Below, in pieces: positions 46,913-57,184 of a stretch of 64,000 nucleotides of DNA. Under the pieces are notes generated by a model that was not told the origin of the DNA, made no database searches, and saw nothing but the letters and a program-made list of their open reading frames with translations. Source of the stretch: Saussurea involucrata (lineage: Eukaryota; Streptophyta; Magnoliopsida; Asterales; Asteraceae). Location of the stretch: the NCBI GenBank assembly GCA_033807775.1, contig CM066327.1:78850795-78914794 (forward strand), given 5' to 3'. A program made the translations under genes and the position numbers. The first letter of the stretch is position 1; every line of letters starts with the position of its first letter.

Positions 46913-48508
46913 GAGTAAATTATGGATTTGTTCCCTGTGAAATTTTGGATTGGATCCCTCTAACAGCCTAGATCACCATGGTTTCAATTTTGTTTCAAAT
47001 CAGGTCCCTCCATATAACTCTGTTTAATTGAAGCCGTTAAACCTCTCATATGCTCCCCACGTGAGGGGGTATTTTGCCATTTAAAAAATATTTTTTTTAA
47101 TTCCTTGTATGTCATTTAAAAAACCCTTTTTAATCGACTTCAACTCTTCCTGCTCGTAAACAGGTACCAAATCAAACCCAAAAAAACAACTAATTATACA
47201 AAATGAGCCAAGATTTTGAGACCCAATTTGTTAAAAAAGAGTATGGTTTCATTTGCAAATCGAGCTTATTATATAATCAGGAGCAATTTGCAAGACTCAA
47301 AGTACATAAAAAGCTTCTTAGAAACAAAGAACTCAGAGACACGCCCATTTGATTGAGTTGAAGTTAGAAAGAAAAAAAAGCACCCAAATTTAGCAAAATT
47401 TGTTCAAGTGGAAATAAACATGACAACCTTGGCCAACTCTCTCCGTATGCCGTACAACTCCGGCGGCGATTTGGGTCTTGGACACGACGGAGATCCATGG
47501 GGAGAAGCCATATCAGAATTCAAGAGAGCTAGTAGAAACAAGTGAGAGAGAAAAGGGTAAGTAAGTAAGTAGGTGAGTTTGGAGGGCGAAACTTAAAAGG
47601 TGAGTTTTGCAGGAACTAATTCAGACATCTAATCATCGTTCAGAAATGACTAGACCAATGTCGGTGTAAAGAGGCTAATTGCTATTCAAATCCCCAAAGC
47701 TTAAGAATGGTTTCCGCGAGTTTTGTCTAACCCAACTAGTTTAAATCAAGATTTCTTGTTGCTGAGATACACCAAGTGTCAACAACAGATGATATGATGA
47801 TGACAGTTGTAGTCTAGTGGGCGAAGAAGAAGACTGAAGATCAGCAGCCATGCTGGAAGAGCCATACTCCATGAAACATCGTCGAGAAGTAGGTATTGAC
47901 GGGTTTCTGAAAGAGATCTTGGATGGTGAGTTTGGAGGGCGAGATGTGGTAAGTGACGAGTTGTATCGTCATGTACGGCGGAATGGAGAGGTAGGACATG
48001 GCGGAGTCAGGGATGGCGAAGATCGTCGATTGTGGCGTTGAGAGGAAGAGGTCCGGCGAAATATGGAGGAGTGTGCCATGAAGGTGAATCCGTTAGATCT
48101 GAGTCGTTGAGAGGCATTGGAAGTGAAATCGAGAGGTAGGTCTTTTGGATGGCGTGGGTGGTGGGGGTGGGGGTGGCGGCGAGAAGTATGGTGGCGGCGA
48201 TGAAGAATAAATACGGCTTTATGAAAACCTCGAGATGGTTAGTGTGGATATGGATGCTCTTTCAAAAATTAGAAAAAGGGTTTTTAATGACATAAAAGGA
48301 ATTGAAAAAAAGATTTTTTAAATGACAGAAATACCCTCTCACGTGGGAACATATAAGGGGTTTAACGGCTTCAGTTAAACAGAGTTATATGGAGGGACCT
48401 GATCTGAAACAAAATTGAAACCACGGTGATCTAGTCTGTAATTAGTTTGTTAGAGGGACCCAATCCAAAATTTCAGTAAACCACAGGGACCAAATCCGTA
48501 ATTTACTC
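46913..48508. mobile_element. Pack-MULE-like element with captured gene fragment
   Basis: 1596 bp, ends GAGTAAATTATGGATTTG and the inverse, with exact 9-bp duplication TATTTTATT (46904-46912 and 48509-48517). Terminal inverted repeats of ~200 bp include GGACC(T/C)GATxTGAAAC and AGCCGTTAAAC blocks. It shares the GAGTAAATTA terminus and GGGACC motifs with the MULE at 43959. The interior has host-like sequence on the minus strand. Confidence 0.92.
47838..48215 (-). pseudogene. Captured fragment of a fasciclin-like cell-wall protein gene
   Basis: On the minus strand one frame reads TSNASQRLRSNGFTFMAHS, then STPQSTIFAIPDSAMSYLS, then LVTYHISPSKLTIQDLFQKP. This is the pattern of plant fasciclin-like arabinogalactan proteins: SxxLRSxGF, the TIFAxPDSA H1 motif, and YHxxPxKLxxxDL. 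A signal-peptide-like FFIAATILLAATPTPTTHA lies upstream in another frame (~48205-48150), so one frameshift has occurred. The fragment covers the start and first fasciclin domain only and ends inside the MULE. Identification is by motif recognition; a database search was not possible. Confidence 0.6.
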
Positions 48509-48517
48509 TATTTTATT

Positions 48518-48873
48518 ATAGCATTACTTATTTCTATTACAACATTGTACTTTTAGTTTTATTATTTTTAGTATTTAAACATTGTACATTTAATCAAACA
48601 TATTTACCAAAAATTATAATTTCAGAAATTAAACATAAACATGTTTACAAAAGATCACTATGTCACGAATAAAAGTGTTAACAAATGATCAATTGTTCAT
48701 CGTGAATGTCATGGCGAGAGAGTTATCATCAATGGAACCAATTAAAGAAATGAAAACTTGAATAATTAAAGAAATGAAGAACGTAAGAAGGAAAGTTGAT
48801 TTTTGTGAATAATTAACAACAGGAATATGAAATATTTGGAGGTTGAAGATGAATGGATTGGAGGGGCAACTAG

Positions 48874-48905
<32 letters not shown>
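48518..48905 (+). other. AT-rich repeat-derived sequence
   Basis: Begins with more ATTACAACATTGTACTTTTA-like units of the block at 46631, then AT-rich sequence. It ends in a TA microsatellite (48872-48905) that borders the next palindrome. The minus-strand ORF at 48689-49027 has no recognisable feature. Confidence 0.55.
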
Positions 48906-49804
48906 CCTAATAAATTATAAACCATTATTTTCGTATAAACCGTGTAAACTGTCGATTTCTTAGGGTTTTTTGATGAATTTTTTGTATGAAATTGTTTATT
49001 TTGATGAAATTGTTTCATATCATTCATTTCTTGATGAATTTTTTTTATGAAATTTGTAGTTCCATAGGTTTTTTTAGGGAAATTAATTAAAATGCCCTAA
49101 GTTTGACCAAGTGTTACCAAAATACCCAAAATCTCTCCCACTTTGCAAAAATACCCCTTTTTCCGCGATGGGAGCCCGCGATCGCGGGCCAGGGACCATT
49201 TCTAACACTTTTTTAAACTTGCATGGACCATTTTTGAAAAATGGAATCCCGCGATGGGGTACTTTTTGTGACTTTTAAATTGTAAGGGACCATTTTTGAA
49301 AAATTCCAGGGACCATTTATGAAAATTTGAACCGCGATCGCGATGGAATCCACTGTTCACCCCCGCGTTTCGTCAAATTTTATGAATTTAAAATGAAATG
49401 TTACACCTTCAACCCCTATACTTATTTACTAAATTTACTTTATACCTTTTAGTTTTATTATTTTAATTTTACATTTAACACATATAATCGTTTATTAACT
49501 AAAATACGTTAAAAAATACGTTTTAATTTTAACAAATTACACCATTATAATCGTCTCTGCGATACGTTCGAAATGAGCCCAATCTTGAATTTTTTTGGAT
49601 TTATATATTTTAATATATATCATATACAGTTATACACTACATAAAAAAATATTTTTTATATTTAAAATTCATACCCTTATAGTTAATTATTTAATTTATG
49701 GTACATCTCTTATTTTTTTTTTCAATTTTGTTTTACACTCCTATCGCATTAACATAATAATCATATATTAACTAATTCATTAAATCGTTTTAAATTATTA
49801 TTAT

Positions 49805-50017
49805 TTGAATGTGTTTATATATATCGTGAATGGCAATAGGAGAAGGTTTCACGAGAAGAATATTAAATGGGGTTTTGACAAGTTGGTATCACTGGACTCA
49901 TTTAAGAATTGTGAAAATGAGTATTTGGCGAATGATGATTCATGTGTGTTTGGAGCTGAAATATTTGCAGTTACAGAGTATGCACAAAATGATCGATGTA
50001 TTTCCAACGTAACTTAG
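49805..50017 (+). pseudogene. Captured MATH-domain exon fragment, left arm
   Basis: The frame contains KWGFDKLVSLDSFKN and NDDSCVFGAEIFAVTEYA, which is the distinctive C-terminal half of plant MATH (TRAF-like) domains: WGFD/ sLxxF, xGYL, DDxCxFGAEVFV. MATH proteins act as substrate adaptors, often with BTB domains or in ubiquitin proteases. Only about 60 residues remain, with no start or partner domain, so this is a captured fragment. Its last part runs into a Harbinger-end fragment (50040-50110). Confidence 0.8.
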
Positions 50018-50856
50018 ATTAAAATTATCTCCTTCAGTTCAGTCCCGTCCCGTCTCATCCAGTTCAGTCCCGTCCAGTTCCGTCCCGTCCCATCTAGTAT
50101 GCGTACCAAACGCTATCTAAAAGTACCGTAAATTAAATAATTAACTATAAAGGTATAAATTGTAAATATTAAAAATATTTTGATGTAGTGTATATGATAT
50201 ATATTAAAATATATAAATCAAAACAATTCAAGATTTGGCTCATTTCGAACGTATCGAAGAGACGATTATAATGGTGTAATTTGTTAAAATTAAAACGTAT
50301 TTTTTTAACGTATTTTAGTTAATAAACGATTATATGTGTTAAATGTAAAATTAAAATAATGAAACTAAAAGTATAAAGTAAATTTAGTAAATAAGTATAG
50401 GGGTTGAAAGTGTAACATTTCAATTCGAAATTGTGATTTTGATTTGATATTTACACTTTCAACCCCTATACTTATTTACTAACTTTACTTTATACTTTTT
50501 AGTTTCATAATTTAATTTTACATTTAACACATATAATCGTTTATCAACAAAAATACGTTAAAAAAATACGTTTTAATTTTAATAAGTTACACCATTATAA
50601 TCGTCTCTTCGATACGTTCGAAATGAGCCCAATCTTGAATTTTTTTGATTTATATATATTAATATATATCATATACAGTTATACACTACATCAAAATATT
50701 TTTAATATTTACAATTTAGACAAACTATAGTTAATTATTTAATTTACGGTACTCTTAGGTAGCGTTTGGTACCATACTAGATGGGACGGGACGGAACTGG
50801 ACAGGACTGAACTGGATGGGACGGGATGGGACTGAACTGAAGGAGATAATTTTAAT

Positions 50857-51069
50857 CTAAGTTACGTTGGAAATACATCGATCATTTTGTGCATACTCTG
50901 TAACTGCAAATACTTCAGCTCCAAACACACATGAATCATCATTCGCCAAATACTCATTTTCACAATTCTTAAATGAGTCCAGTGATACCAACTTGTCAAA
51001 ACCCCATTTAATATTCTTCTCGTGAAACCTTCTCCTATTGCCATTCACGATATCTATAAACACATTCAA
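50857..51069 (-). pseudogene. Captured MATH-domain exon fragment, right arm (mirror copy)
   Basis: The same fragment as in the left arm, inverted. The two 70-residue frames differ at two residues only (Tyr/Asp at position 6 and Ile/Val at position 53). Conservation of both frames reflects a recent duplication of the arm and not necessarily selection. Confidence 0.8.
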
Positions 51070-51983
51070 ATAATAATAATTTAAAACGATTTAATGAATT
51101 AGTTAATATATGATTATTATGTTAATGCGATAGGAGTGTAAAACAAAATTGAAAAAAAAATAAGAGATGTACCATAAATTAAATAATTAAATATAAGAGT
51201 ATGAATTTTAAATATAAAAAATATTTTTTTTATGTAGTGTATAACTGTATATGATATATATTAAAATATATAAATCCAAAAAAATTCAAGATTGGGCTCA
51301 TTTCGAACGTATCGAAGAGACGATTATAATGGTGTAATTTGTTAAAATTAAAACGTATTTTTTTAACGTATTTTATTTAATAAACGATTATATGTGTTAA
51401 ATGTAAAATTAAAATAATGAAAGTAAAAGGTATAAAGTAAATTTAGTAAATAAGTATAGGGGTTGAAAGTGTAACATTTCATTTTAAATTCGTAAAAATG
51501 TACGAAATGACAAAAATATCAAAATTTTCATAAATGGTCCCTGGAATTTTTCAAAAATGGTCCCTTGCAATTGAAAAGTCACAAAAAGTACCCCATCGCG
51601 GGATGAGTCCGCGATCGAGGGATTCCATTTTTCAAAAATGGTCCCTGCAAGTTTAAAAAAGTGTCAGAAATGGTCCCTGGCCCGCGATTGCGGGCTCCCA
51701 TCGCGGAAAAAAAGGGGTATTTTTGCAAAGTAGGAGAGATTTTGGGTATTTTGGTAACACTTTGTTTGACTTAGGGTATTTTAATTAATTTCCCTTTTTT
51801 TTATTTTTATGAAACTGTTTCATATATTTTCGTTTTCTCCTATGAAACTACAAATTTCATAAAAAATGAATGATATGAAACAATTTCATCGAAATAAACA
51901 ATTCTATAAAAAAAATTATCAAAAAAACCTATGAAATCGACAGTTTACACGGTTTACACGAAAATGATGGTTTACAATTTATT

Positions 51984-51986
<3 letters not shown>

Positions 51987-52046
<60 letters not shown>
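51987..52046 (+). repeat. (CT)n(TA)n microsatellite
   Basis: Joins palindrome P1 to the next palindromic element without other sequence between them. Confidence 0.95.
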
Positions 52047-52050
<4 letters not shown>

Positions 52051-52303
52051 CAGGTTCAAGGAAAAACCTCAAATAAACGGAAAACTAAGGAACACTCTGG
52101 TAGCCTTTCATCTGAGCGGTATGCACTTGTGCATACATGTAATTTGTAACATGCATCTGTGCATATGCACAAATGCATAATGCACTTGTGCATAAAAACC
52201 AAAAAGTCAACTTAATTTACCTGTATACACAAATGCATACCGTCTAGATGAAGGGCCTTAGGGTGTTCTTCAGTTTTCCGTTTTTTGAGGTTTTACCTTG
52301 AAC

Positions 52304-52304
<1 letters not shown>
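52047..52304. mobile_element. TA-bounded palindromic MITE, family P2, copy 1
   Basis: Inverted arms of ~80 bp: GGTTCAAGGAAAAACCTCAA...ACGGAAAACT...CGGTATGCA and the inverse. The core is a run of TGCA-containing octamers such as TGTGCATA and CACAAATGCAT. Flanked by microsatellites on both sides. A second copy lies at 55881-56141. Confidence 0.9.

Positions 52305-52365
<61 letters not shown>
52305..52365 (+). repeat. (CT)n(TA)n microsatellite
   Basis: Links the two palindromic elements at 52047 and 52366. Confidence 0.95.
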
Positions 52366-52367
<2 letters not shown>

Positions 52368-52600
52368 GGGAAGACTATTTTGAAACCCTCCAAAAAGTTG
52401 AAACCAATGAAACTCACTTCATCACCGTTGATCTAAATATTTAACGGTTGAGATTAAGTTGAGAGATAATGCACGATCCACTAACCTTAATTTTAGAAGA
52501 TTATTTGCTTGATCTCAACCGTTAAATTTTTAAATCAACGGTGATGAAATGAGTTTCATTGGTTTCAACCTTTTGGAGGGTTTCAAAATAATCTTCCTCT
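52366..52600. mobile_element. TA-bounded palindromic MITE, family P3
   Basis: Arms of ~95 bp, GGAAGACTATTTTGAAACCC...TTGAAACCAATGAAACTCA...CATCACCGTTGAT...TTAACGGTTGAGAT and inverse. Flanked by TA on the left and (TCTA)n(TA)n on the right (52601-52652). Confidence 0.9.
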
Positions 52601-52619
52601 CTATCTATCTATCTATCTA

Positions 52620-52652
<33 letters not shown>
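52601..52652 (+). repeat. (TCTA)n(TA)n microsatellite
   Basis: Right border of the P3 palindrome. Confidence 0.95.
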
Positions 52653-52654
<2 letters not shown>

Positions 52655-53431
52655 ATACTACATATATAAGCATATACACCTAAAGTCTTAAAGACAACAT
52701 TTTATGCATATGGTACAATCATTTTAAGCATGATTTTCAAAAAACTCTTAATTACTACTTTTAAATCACAATGTACAAGTTCTTTGTGCAAGATTTTTAA
52801 AACCGGCCTAATGAAGAGAGGTGAAGGTACAACAGCCCAACCCATGATTTCTAACCTCGACACGCAAGCCAATGAGCCATACCTTTTTATCATAACCATA
52901 TTTCAAGCCCATGCTTTCTAACCTCAACACGCAAGCCATACCTTTTTATGATAACCATGTCTCAAGCCCATGCTTTCTAATCTCAACTCTCCTTCAGTCA
53001 AGAACGCTCTAAACTGGCTGGAATGTACCATATTGTCACCACCGTTCAAGAACAGAAGAATTCTCTGAGGATCGTTAACCTATTGTAAGTTTCTATCCTC
53101 TTCAAACCCGTTGATTTCTATTCACTAAAATCTAACCTCTTGATTTTTCCATCTGTACCCACTTCGTTAAAACCCTAGATACCGACCAATACAAAGAATT
53201 GAAAATGCGTTTGTTTCTTGGTGTTGCTGCTGCTTCCACAGATCCTCCTAAATTTATTCATTTATGTTATAAACCAAGCTACCTATAGAGGGAAAGGGGT
53301 TGACTCTTGACAAGTAATAAATCAATTTTTTTTGTAAAAAAATTTAGGGGTTTCTGCGTTGCTTATTGTATTCGATGACTGGTTTTTGAGTTTTCATTTT
53401 TTATTTGGTTATTTTGTATTCAATAGTGAAA
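52653..53431 (+). other. Possibly captured gene sequence upstream of the S24-like exon
   Basis: Contains a ~60-bp direct repeat (CTAACCTC...ACGCAAGCCA...GAGCCATACC at 52850 and 52920). Around 53170-53280 a short open frame (DQYKELKMRLFLGVAAASTD) looks host-like but I cannot name it. Composition is less AT-rich than the flanks. Confidence 0.4.
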
Positions 53432-53506
53432 ATGGCGGACACCAAGGCAATGACTATCCTTAAAAAGAAGTTCATGACAGAGAGGCTTCTTTTCAGGAAG
53501 CAATTC
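53432..53506 (+). pseudogene. Ribosomal protein eS24-like first exon fragment
   Basis: ATG at 53432 opens 25 codons, MADTKAMTI then KKFMTERLLFRKQF, ending at a GTGAGT splice donor (53507). Plant eS24 proteins begin in the same way (MAxKAVTI, then KFMTNRLLxRKQF), so this is very likely an exon copied from such a gene. The next exon is not seen nearby, so no full protein can be made. It lies between the inverted repeats at 46631 and 62050, and may be a gene fragment captured by a large transposon. Confidence 0.62.
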
Positions 53507-54200
53507 GTGAGTTATTTGCACAACTGCAACTTTTGATATGTAATAATGCTAATCGTTTCTTTGAAGTTAACTTCTTTTCACACATTGTGTTTTTTGGTGC
53601 ACGTATTTCTGTAAGGACTGTGGGAAGCAAGTTTATCTCGATAAGCAATTATGAGCACCGAATTGCATTAGATTCTCTTGGTTTTGCTAATTCAGCTTGA
53701 GTATGATTCTGTTCTTTGGCCAATTATTGGGCTGTTGGTTTTTGTTTGATATGTGTATGTGCTTGATTTTGTAAAGAAGATAAGTTGCTAATTACTGTAT
53801 TAAGTAGCTTTTTACACCGGTATAGTTAGGCATACAAAAATGCAATTGGATGTGTAAAGGTCTCTTTGTTGGTGTTCTTCCCAAAAATGAATATATGGGA
53901 GGGTATATCCATCTTTTTTTTCGTAATTAGATCTGTTTGATGTTTAATAAATTTTACCTGGATTTTGTTCCTTTTACCGAATATTCTTTTCTGCAGGTAG
54001 TTCACTAGCTTGCACTTGATTGTATTGTTCAGGAAAGTTGGAAACATGAACAAGCCTAAAATTGGCTTCAAAGACTTGTGTACATGGAAGCGTGTCAGGG
54101 AACAAGGTAAAAGTTTATGTGAATCCATTATTTGGTTTGGACCGACCATAACTAAGTTTTCGTTTACGAGAAGCTTATTGGGTGTCATTTACCTTACGTG
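53507..54200 (+). other. Unassigned sequence, possible decayed exons
   Basis: Short open pieces near 53610-53700 (SNYEHRIALDSLGFANSA) and 54040-54110 (KPKIGFKDLCTWKRVREQGK, followed by GTAAAA) look exon-like but match no family I can name. Confidence 0.35.
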
Positions 54201-54224
54201 ATGAGGATGATAAGAATTAAGAAG

Positions 54225-54340
54225 GAAGCGCTTGCCGGGTAAGATTTTTGTCCACCAAAACAGAACGATTTTCCTGGTAAGCGACCCCTAAGTGAGGGCG
54301 AAGACTCTTATCCGGTTAGCGTTTTCCGGGTAAGAGGCAT
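54225..54340 (+). repeat. Cluster of CCGGTAAG-like motifs
   Basis: Five or more variants (GCCGGGTAAGA, CCTGGTAAGC, CCGGTTAGCG, CCGGGTAAGAG) in about 110 bp. A second cluster at 55530-55735 has them mainly in inverse (CTTACCGGGC, CTAACCTGGT, CTTACCTGTT). Confidence 0.6.
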
Positions 54341-55529
54341 TTACCAATAACCATTTTGATGGCCGAGAATGTTATCCTAATAGTTAAGTGATGGTGGTGA
54401 TTATTATCAGTAAACACATACCCCATAAGCTTTTGGTAAAAACTGCCCCTAAGATAGCGGCCCTGTCTGTCACAATTTTTTTTGTTTTATTACAAGACTT
54501 GCTACAACTAAGATTCTTGGATAAACTTTTATTATTTTGTTTGATTGGACTTTTAAAACAAAATAAGTAATGGCCTTGGATGATATGCAAGTATGCAAAT
54601 ATATTCTTGTATATATTGTGGATAAATATGGCATATCATTGATAGCATCTCCAACAGGTGGCATGTGGTGGCATACAATGACCTGCTCATCCCTTACACA
54701 GCCACAGATTTTTGAGAGACATCATGATACAAGTGTCATGATTTATGTTTATGGTTAGAAGCGTGACAAGTGGTTATAACCGTTGGATGAGAGATGAACG
54801 AACATTAGGATGAGATGCACCAAGATAAGATGCACCGAGATGTATAAGATCAATTCCCTTCTAAGCCGCAATTCATGGGAGGATATTTGATTAAAAGTGA
54901 TCAATGGTTTAAAAGTACTTCTCACCAAAAATGGCACTTCTCACATGATCCCATGTCTATATATACATATATCTATCCATGTGTGTGTATTTATACGTGT
55001 CTGCATGTTATAGCTACAATTTCTATAGTTGTATGGTTGGCTTGGATTCTTTTTCTGTTTTATGACTATCATGACATGATTTTTTATTCTAAAATGCAAT
55101 TCATCATGCCACTGTTAGCGTAGACGCCATGCATGAAGCATTGCAGCGCTCAGCTCAGATACAGGGATGCTGAAGCAGTCCATAGTTCTTATCTATAGCC
55201 ACATGTTTATGGTTTTTATTTTTTTAACTATTTTTTACTATTTTCTGAATGTTTATTTATGTTGTTTATGGATCTATTGGCTTGTAGGAGGACAAGCTTG
55301 AAGAAGAAGATGAAGCCCATATAAAATCCATCTTCCAAGTTATAGTATATGCTATATATGTTGGCTTGTAGTTCGATGTCATTATCTATTTTGAATTTTT
55401 TATAAGAATGAGTACGTAATTGAAGTAATTCTTGAACTTTAGTCAATATACATAGTTCCTTGGAAGCAAATTGTCTGCATATGTATCGGATGGCATTGGT
55501 GGCTTCAATTACCATTGATCTTCCTGGTG
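54341..55529 (+). other. Sequence between the CCGGTAAG clusters, no gene assigned
   Basis: No recognised coding sequence. The minus-strand ORF 55228-55515 (95 aa, MVIEATNAIRYICRQFA) matches no family I know. GGGAGGATATTTGATTAAAAGTG near 54876-54898 resembles a MITE end. Confidence 0.4.
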
Positions 55530-55740
55530 TCTAACCGGAAACGCTCAATGTTGTTACTTATTGACAATTCTCTTACCAATTCAATTACCTTACCGGGCGA
55601 ACATAACAAGGACCGAGCATCTAACCTGGTAAGAGGGAAGACAAGAATCGAGAGTCTTACTTACCCAATAGGCGAGGGTGATAACTCTTAAACGGGTCGT
55701 TCACCAAACGCTTACCTGTTAAGCATTTACAAGGTAGCAT
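55530..55740 (-). repeat. Second cluster of CCGGTAAG-like motifs, inverse orientation
   Basis: Contains CTAACCGGAAACGC, CCTTACCGGGCG, CTAACCTGGTAAG, CTTACTTACCC, CGCTTACCTGTTAAGC. With 54225-54340 it may form the decayed inverted ends of a ~1.5-kb element. Confidence 0.5.
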
Positions 55741-55880
55741 AATAACAAGTAGTTTATTTTTATTTCACGTTGTTGTATGTTCTCAACACAAACAAACATC
55801 AGAAACACTAACAACAACATTTATTCTTCGAGATAATTAGAAGGAATATAGGACAGTATTGATGCTCACTCATATATATA

Positions 55881-56141
55881 GGGTCAGGTTTATGGGAAAA
55901 CCTCAAATAAACGGAAAACTAAGGAACACTCTGGTAGCCCTTCATCTTGGCGGTATGCATTTGTGCATACAGGTTATTTGTAACATGCATTTGTGCATAT
56001 GCACAAATGCATAATGCACTTGTGCATAAAAACCAAAAAAATAATATAATTTACCTATATGCACAAGTGCATACCGTCCAGATGGAGGGCCACCAGGGTG
56101 TTCTTTAGTTTTTCGTTTTTTTGAGGTTTTCCCTTGAACAT
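55881..56141. mobile_element. TA-bounded palindromic MITE, family P2, copy 2
   Basis: Same family as 52047-52304, ~88% alike by eye, with the same inverted arms and TGCA-rich core. Left border CATATATATA, right border (TC)n then (TG)n(TA)n. Confidence 0.9.
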
Positions 56142-56184
56142 CTCTCTCTCTCTCTCTATGTGTGTGTGTATATATATATATATA
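56142..56184 (+). repeat. (TC)n(TG)n(TA)n microsatellite
   Basis: Joins the P2 copy to the sequence starting GGGTTTTATGG at 56185. Confidence 0.93.
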
Positions 56185-57132
56185 GGGTTTTATGGAAGAT
56201 GGACGGGAAATAGTTGTGAAGTGGCTATCTGAAACTTCTGCACAATGACTTGAGTTTAAGAATGAGGTTAGATGAATTCAGTCTTCATTATTGTGTAGTT
56301 ATTTTGACGTATTGAAATTTTTTGGGATAAAAATGTAATAAGTCGACTCTAGCTAATTCGGTGCACATGAGACCCGAGATTCAATGCTTCGTTGGGTGGA
56401 CTGGCAAGGGATGGTGAGGGGGAGCGATGTCGTTAGGTGTAAGGGGTTTTGAATGACTAATGATTTGGGAACGACAAAATTAATTTAGATTTTTCCCCTT
56501 TAAACGCCTCCTACCCGGTTATACAGTGTTGTTTGGGGGTTAAAATGAAATAGGTACCCAATTTTTAAGGTTCTATGACTTCTTTATTAAAAAAATATTC
56601 AGGAATTTAATTATTGAAAATTCAAATCATTTATCTATTAAAAAGAAATTCAAGAAATTAATCATTTAAAATAAAAAGTTTGCTATACATTTTGTTAACT
56701 TCTTGTATTAAAATAGATATTTAATAAAACCGATACCTTATAAATTTGATGACAACTTGAGATTTTTTACTCTTTCAATTCAAAAGCACACAAAAATATA
56801 AAAATGAAAAATCTAAGTGTGACAAAAGTAAAACAAAGCAAGATTAAGGGTTCCAATTCTCAGATATAGAACCCAATGCATTGCTCCCTGCACAATGCAG
56901 GTACATACAATTGTAATTTATGTATTGTTCAATCATACTTTCAAATTTCTAGACATCCTTTTAATAAACCATATATTATTTTAGTAATTGATTGTCAAGT
57001 TAACCGCACAAACTTATAAAAATTATACTGAGAGGGTAGAAGAATAGAACGAAACAGGAAAAATGATTGACGGATCGGTTATTATTTTATAATTGCCATT
57101 TACCCCCGCTGCATCGTACGGGTACACAACTA

Positions 57133-57184
<52 letters not shown>

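Larger units (their letters stand above)
49077..51794. mobile_element. Foldback MULE: 2.7-kb palindrome with captured MATH-domain exon
   Basis: Both ends carry GGGAAATTAATTAAAATxCCCTAAG. The flanks GTTTTTTTA and TTTTTTTTA match at 8 of 9 bases, as expected for a MULE duplication. The two halves (49077-50430 and 50440-51794) are inverse copies over their whole length. Within each half an ~310-bp block also occurs inverted (49400-49710 versus 50115-50425), giving a hairpin within a hairpin. The outer parts match the right end of the Ulp1-MULE (18173-18890). Transcription across it would give long double-stranded RNA. Confidence 0.92.
48906..51986. mobile_element. TA-bounded palindromic element (P1), split by the foldback MULE
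   Basis: The left arm 48906-49070 and right arm 51815-51986 are inverse copies at ~90% by eye, with blocks CCGTGTAAACTGTCGATTTC, TTGTTTATTTTGATGAAATT and CATATCATTCATTTCTTGAT. Each outer edge meets a TA or CT/TA microsatellite. Removing the foldback leaves a ~340-bp perfect-looking hairpin element. Confidence 0.8.

Noticed and set aside
47850..48041. 63-residue plus-strand ORF in the Pack-MULE
   Set aside because: The opposite strand shows fasciclin-like motifs in a consistent frame, so this is a shadow.
53600..53640. Possible AN1 zinc finger (KDCGKQVYLDK)
   Set aside because: Only about ten residues fit, the second metal site is missing, and another frame is equally open.
55228..55515. 95-residue minus-strand ORF as a host gene
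   Set aside because: No motif recognised, no start context, and it lies among transposon remains; noted only as unassigned.
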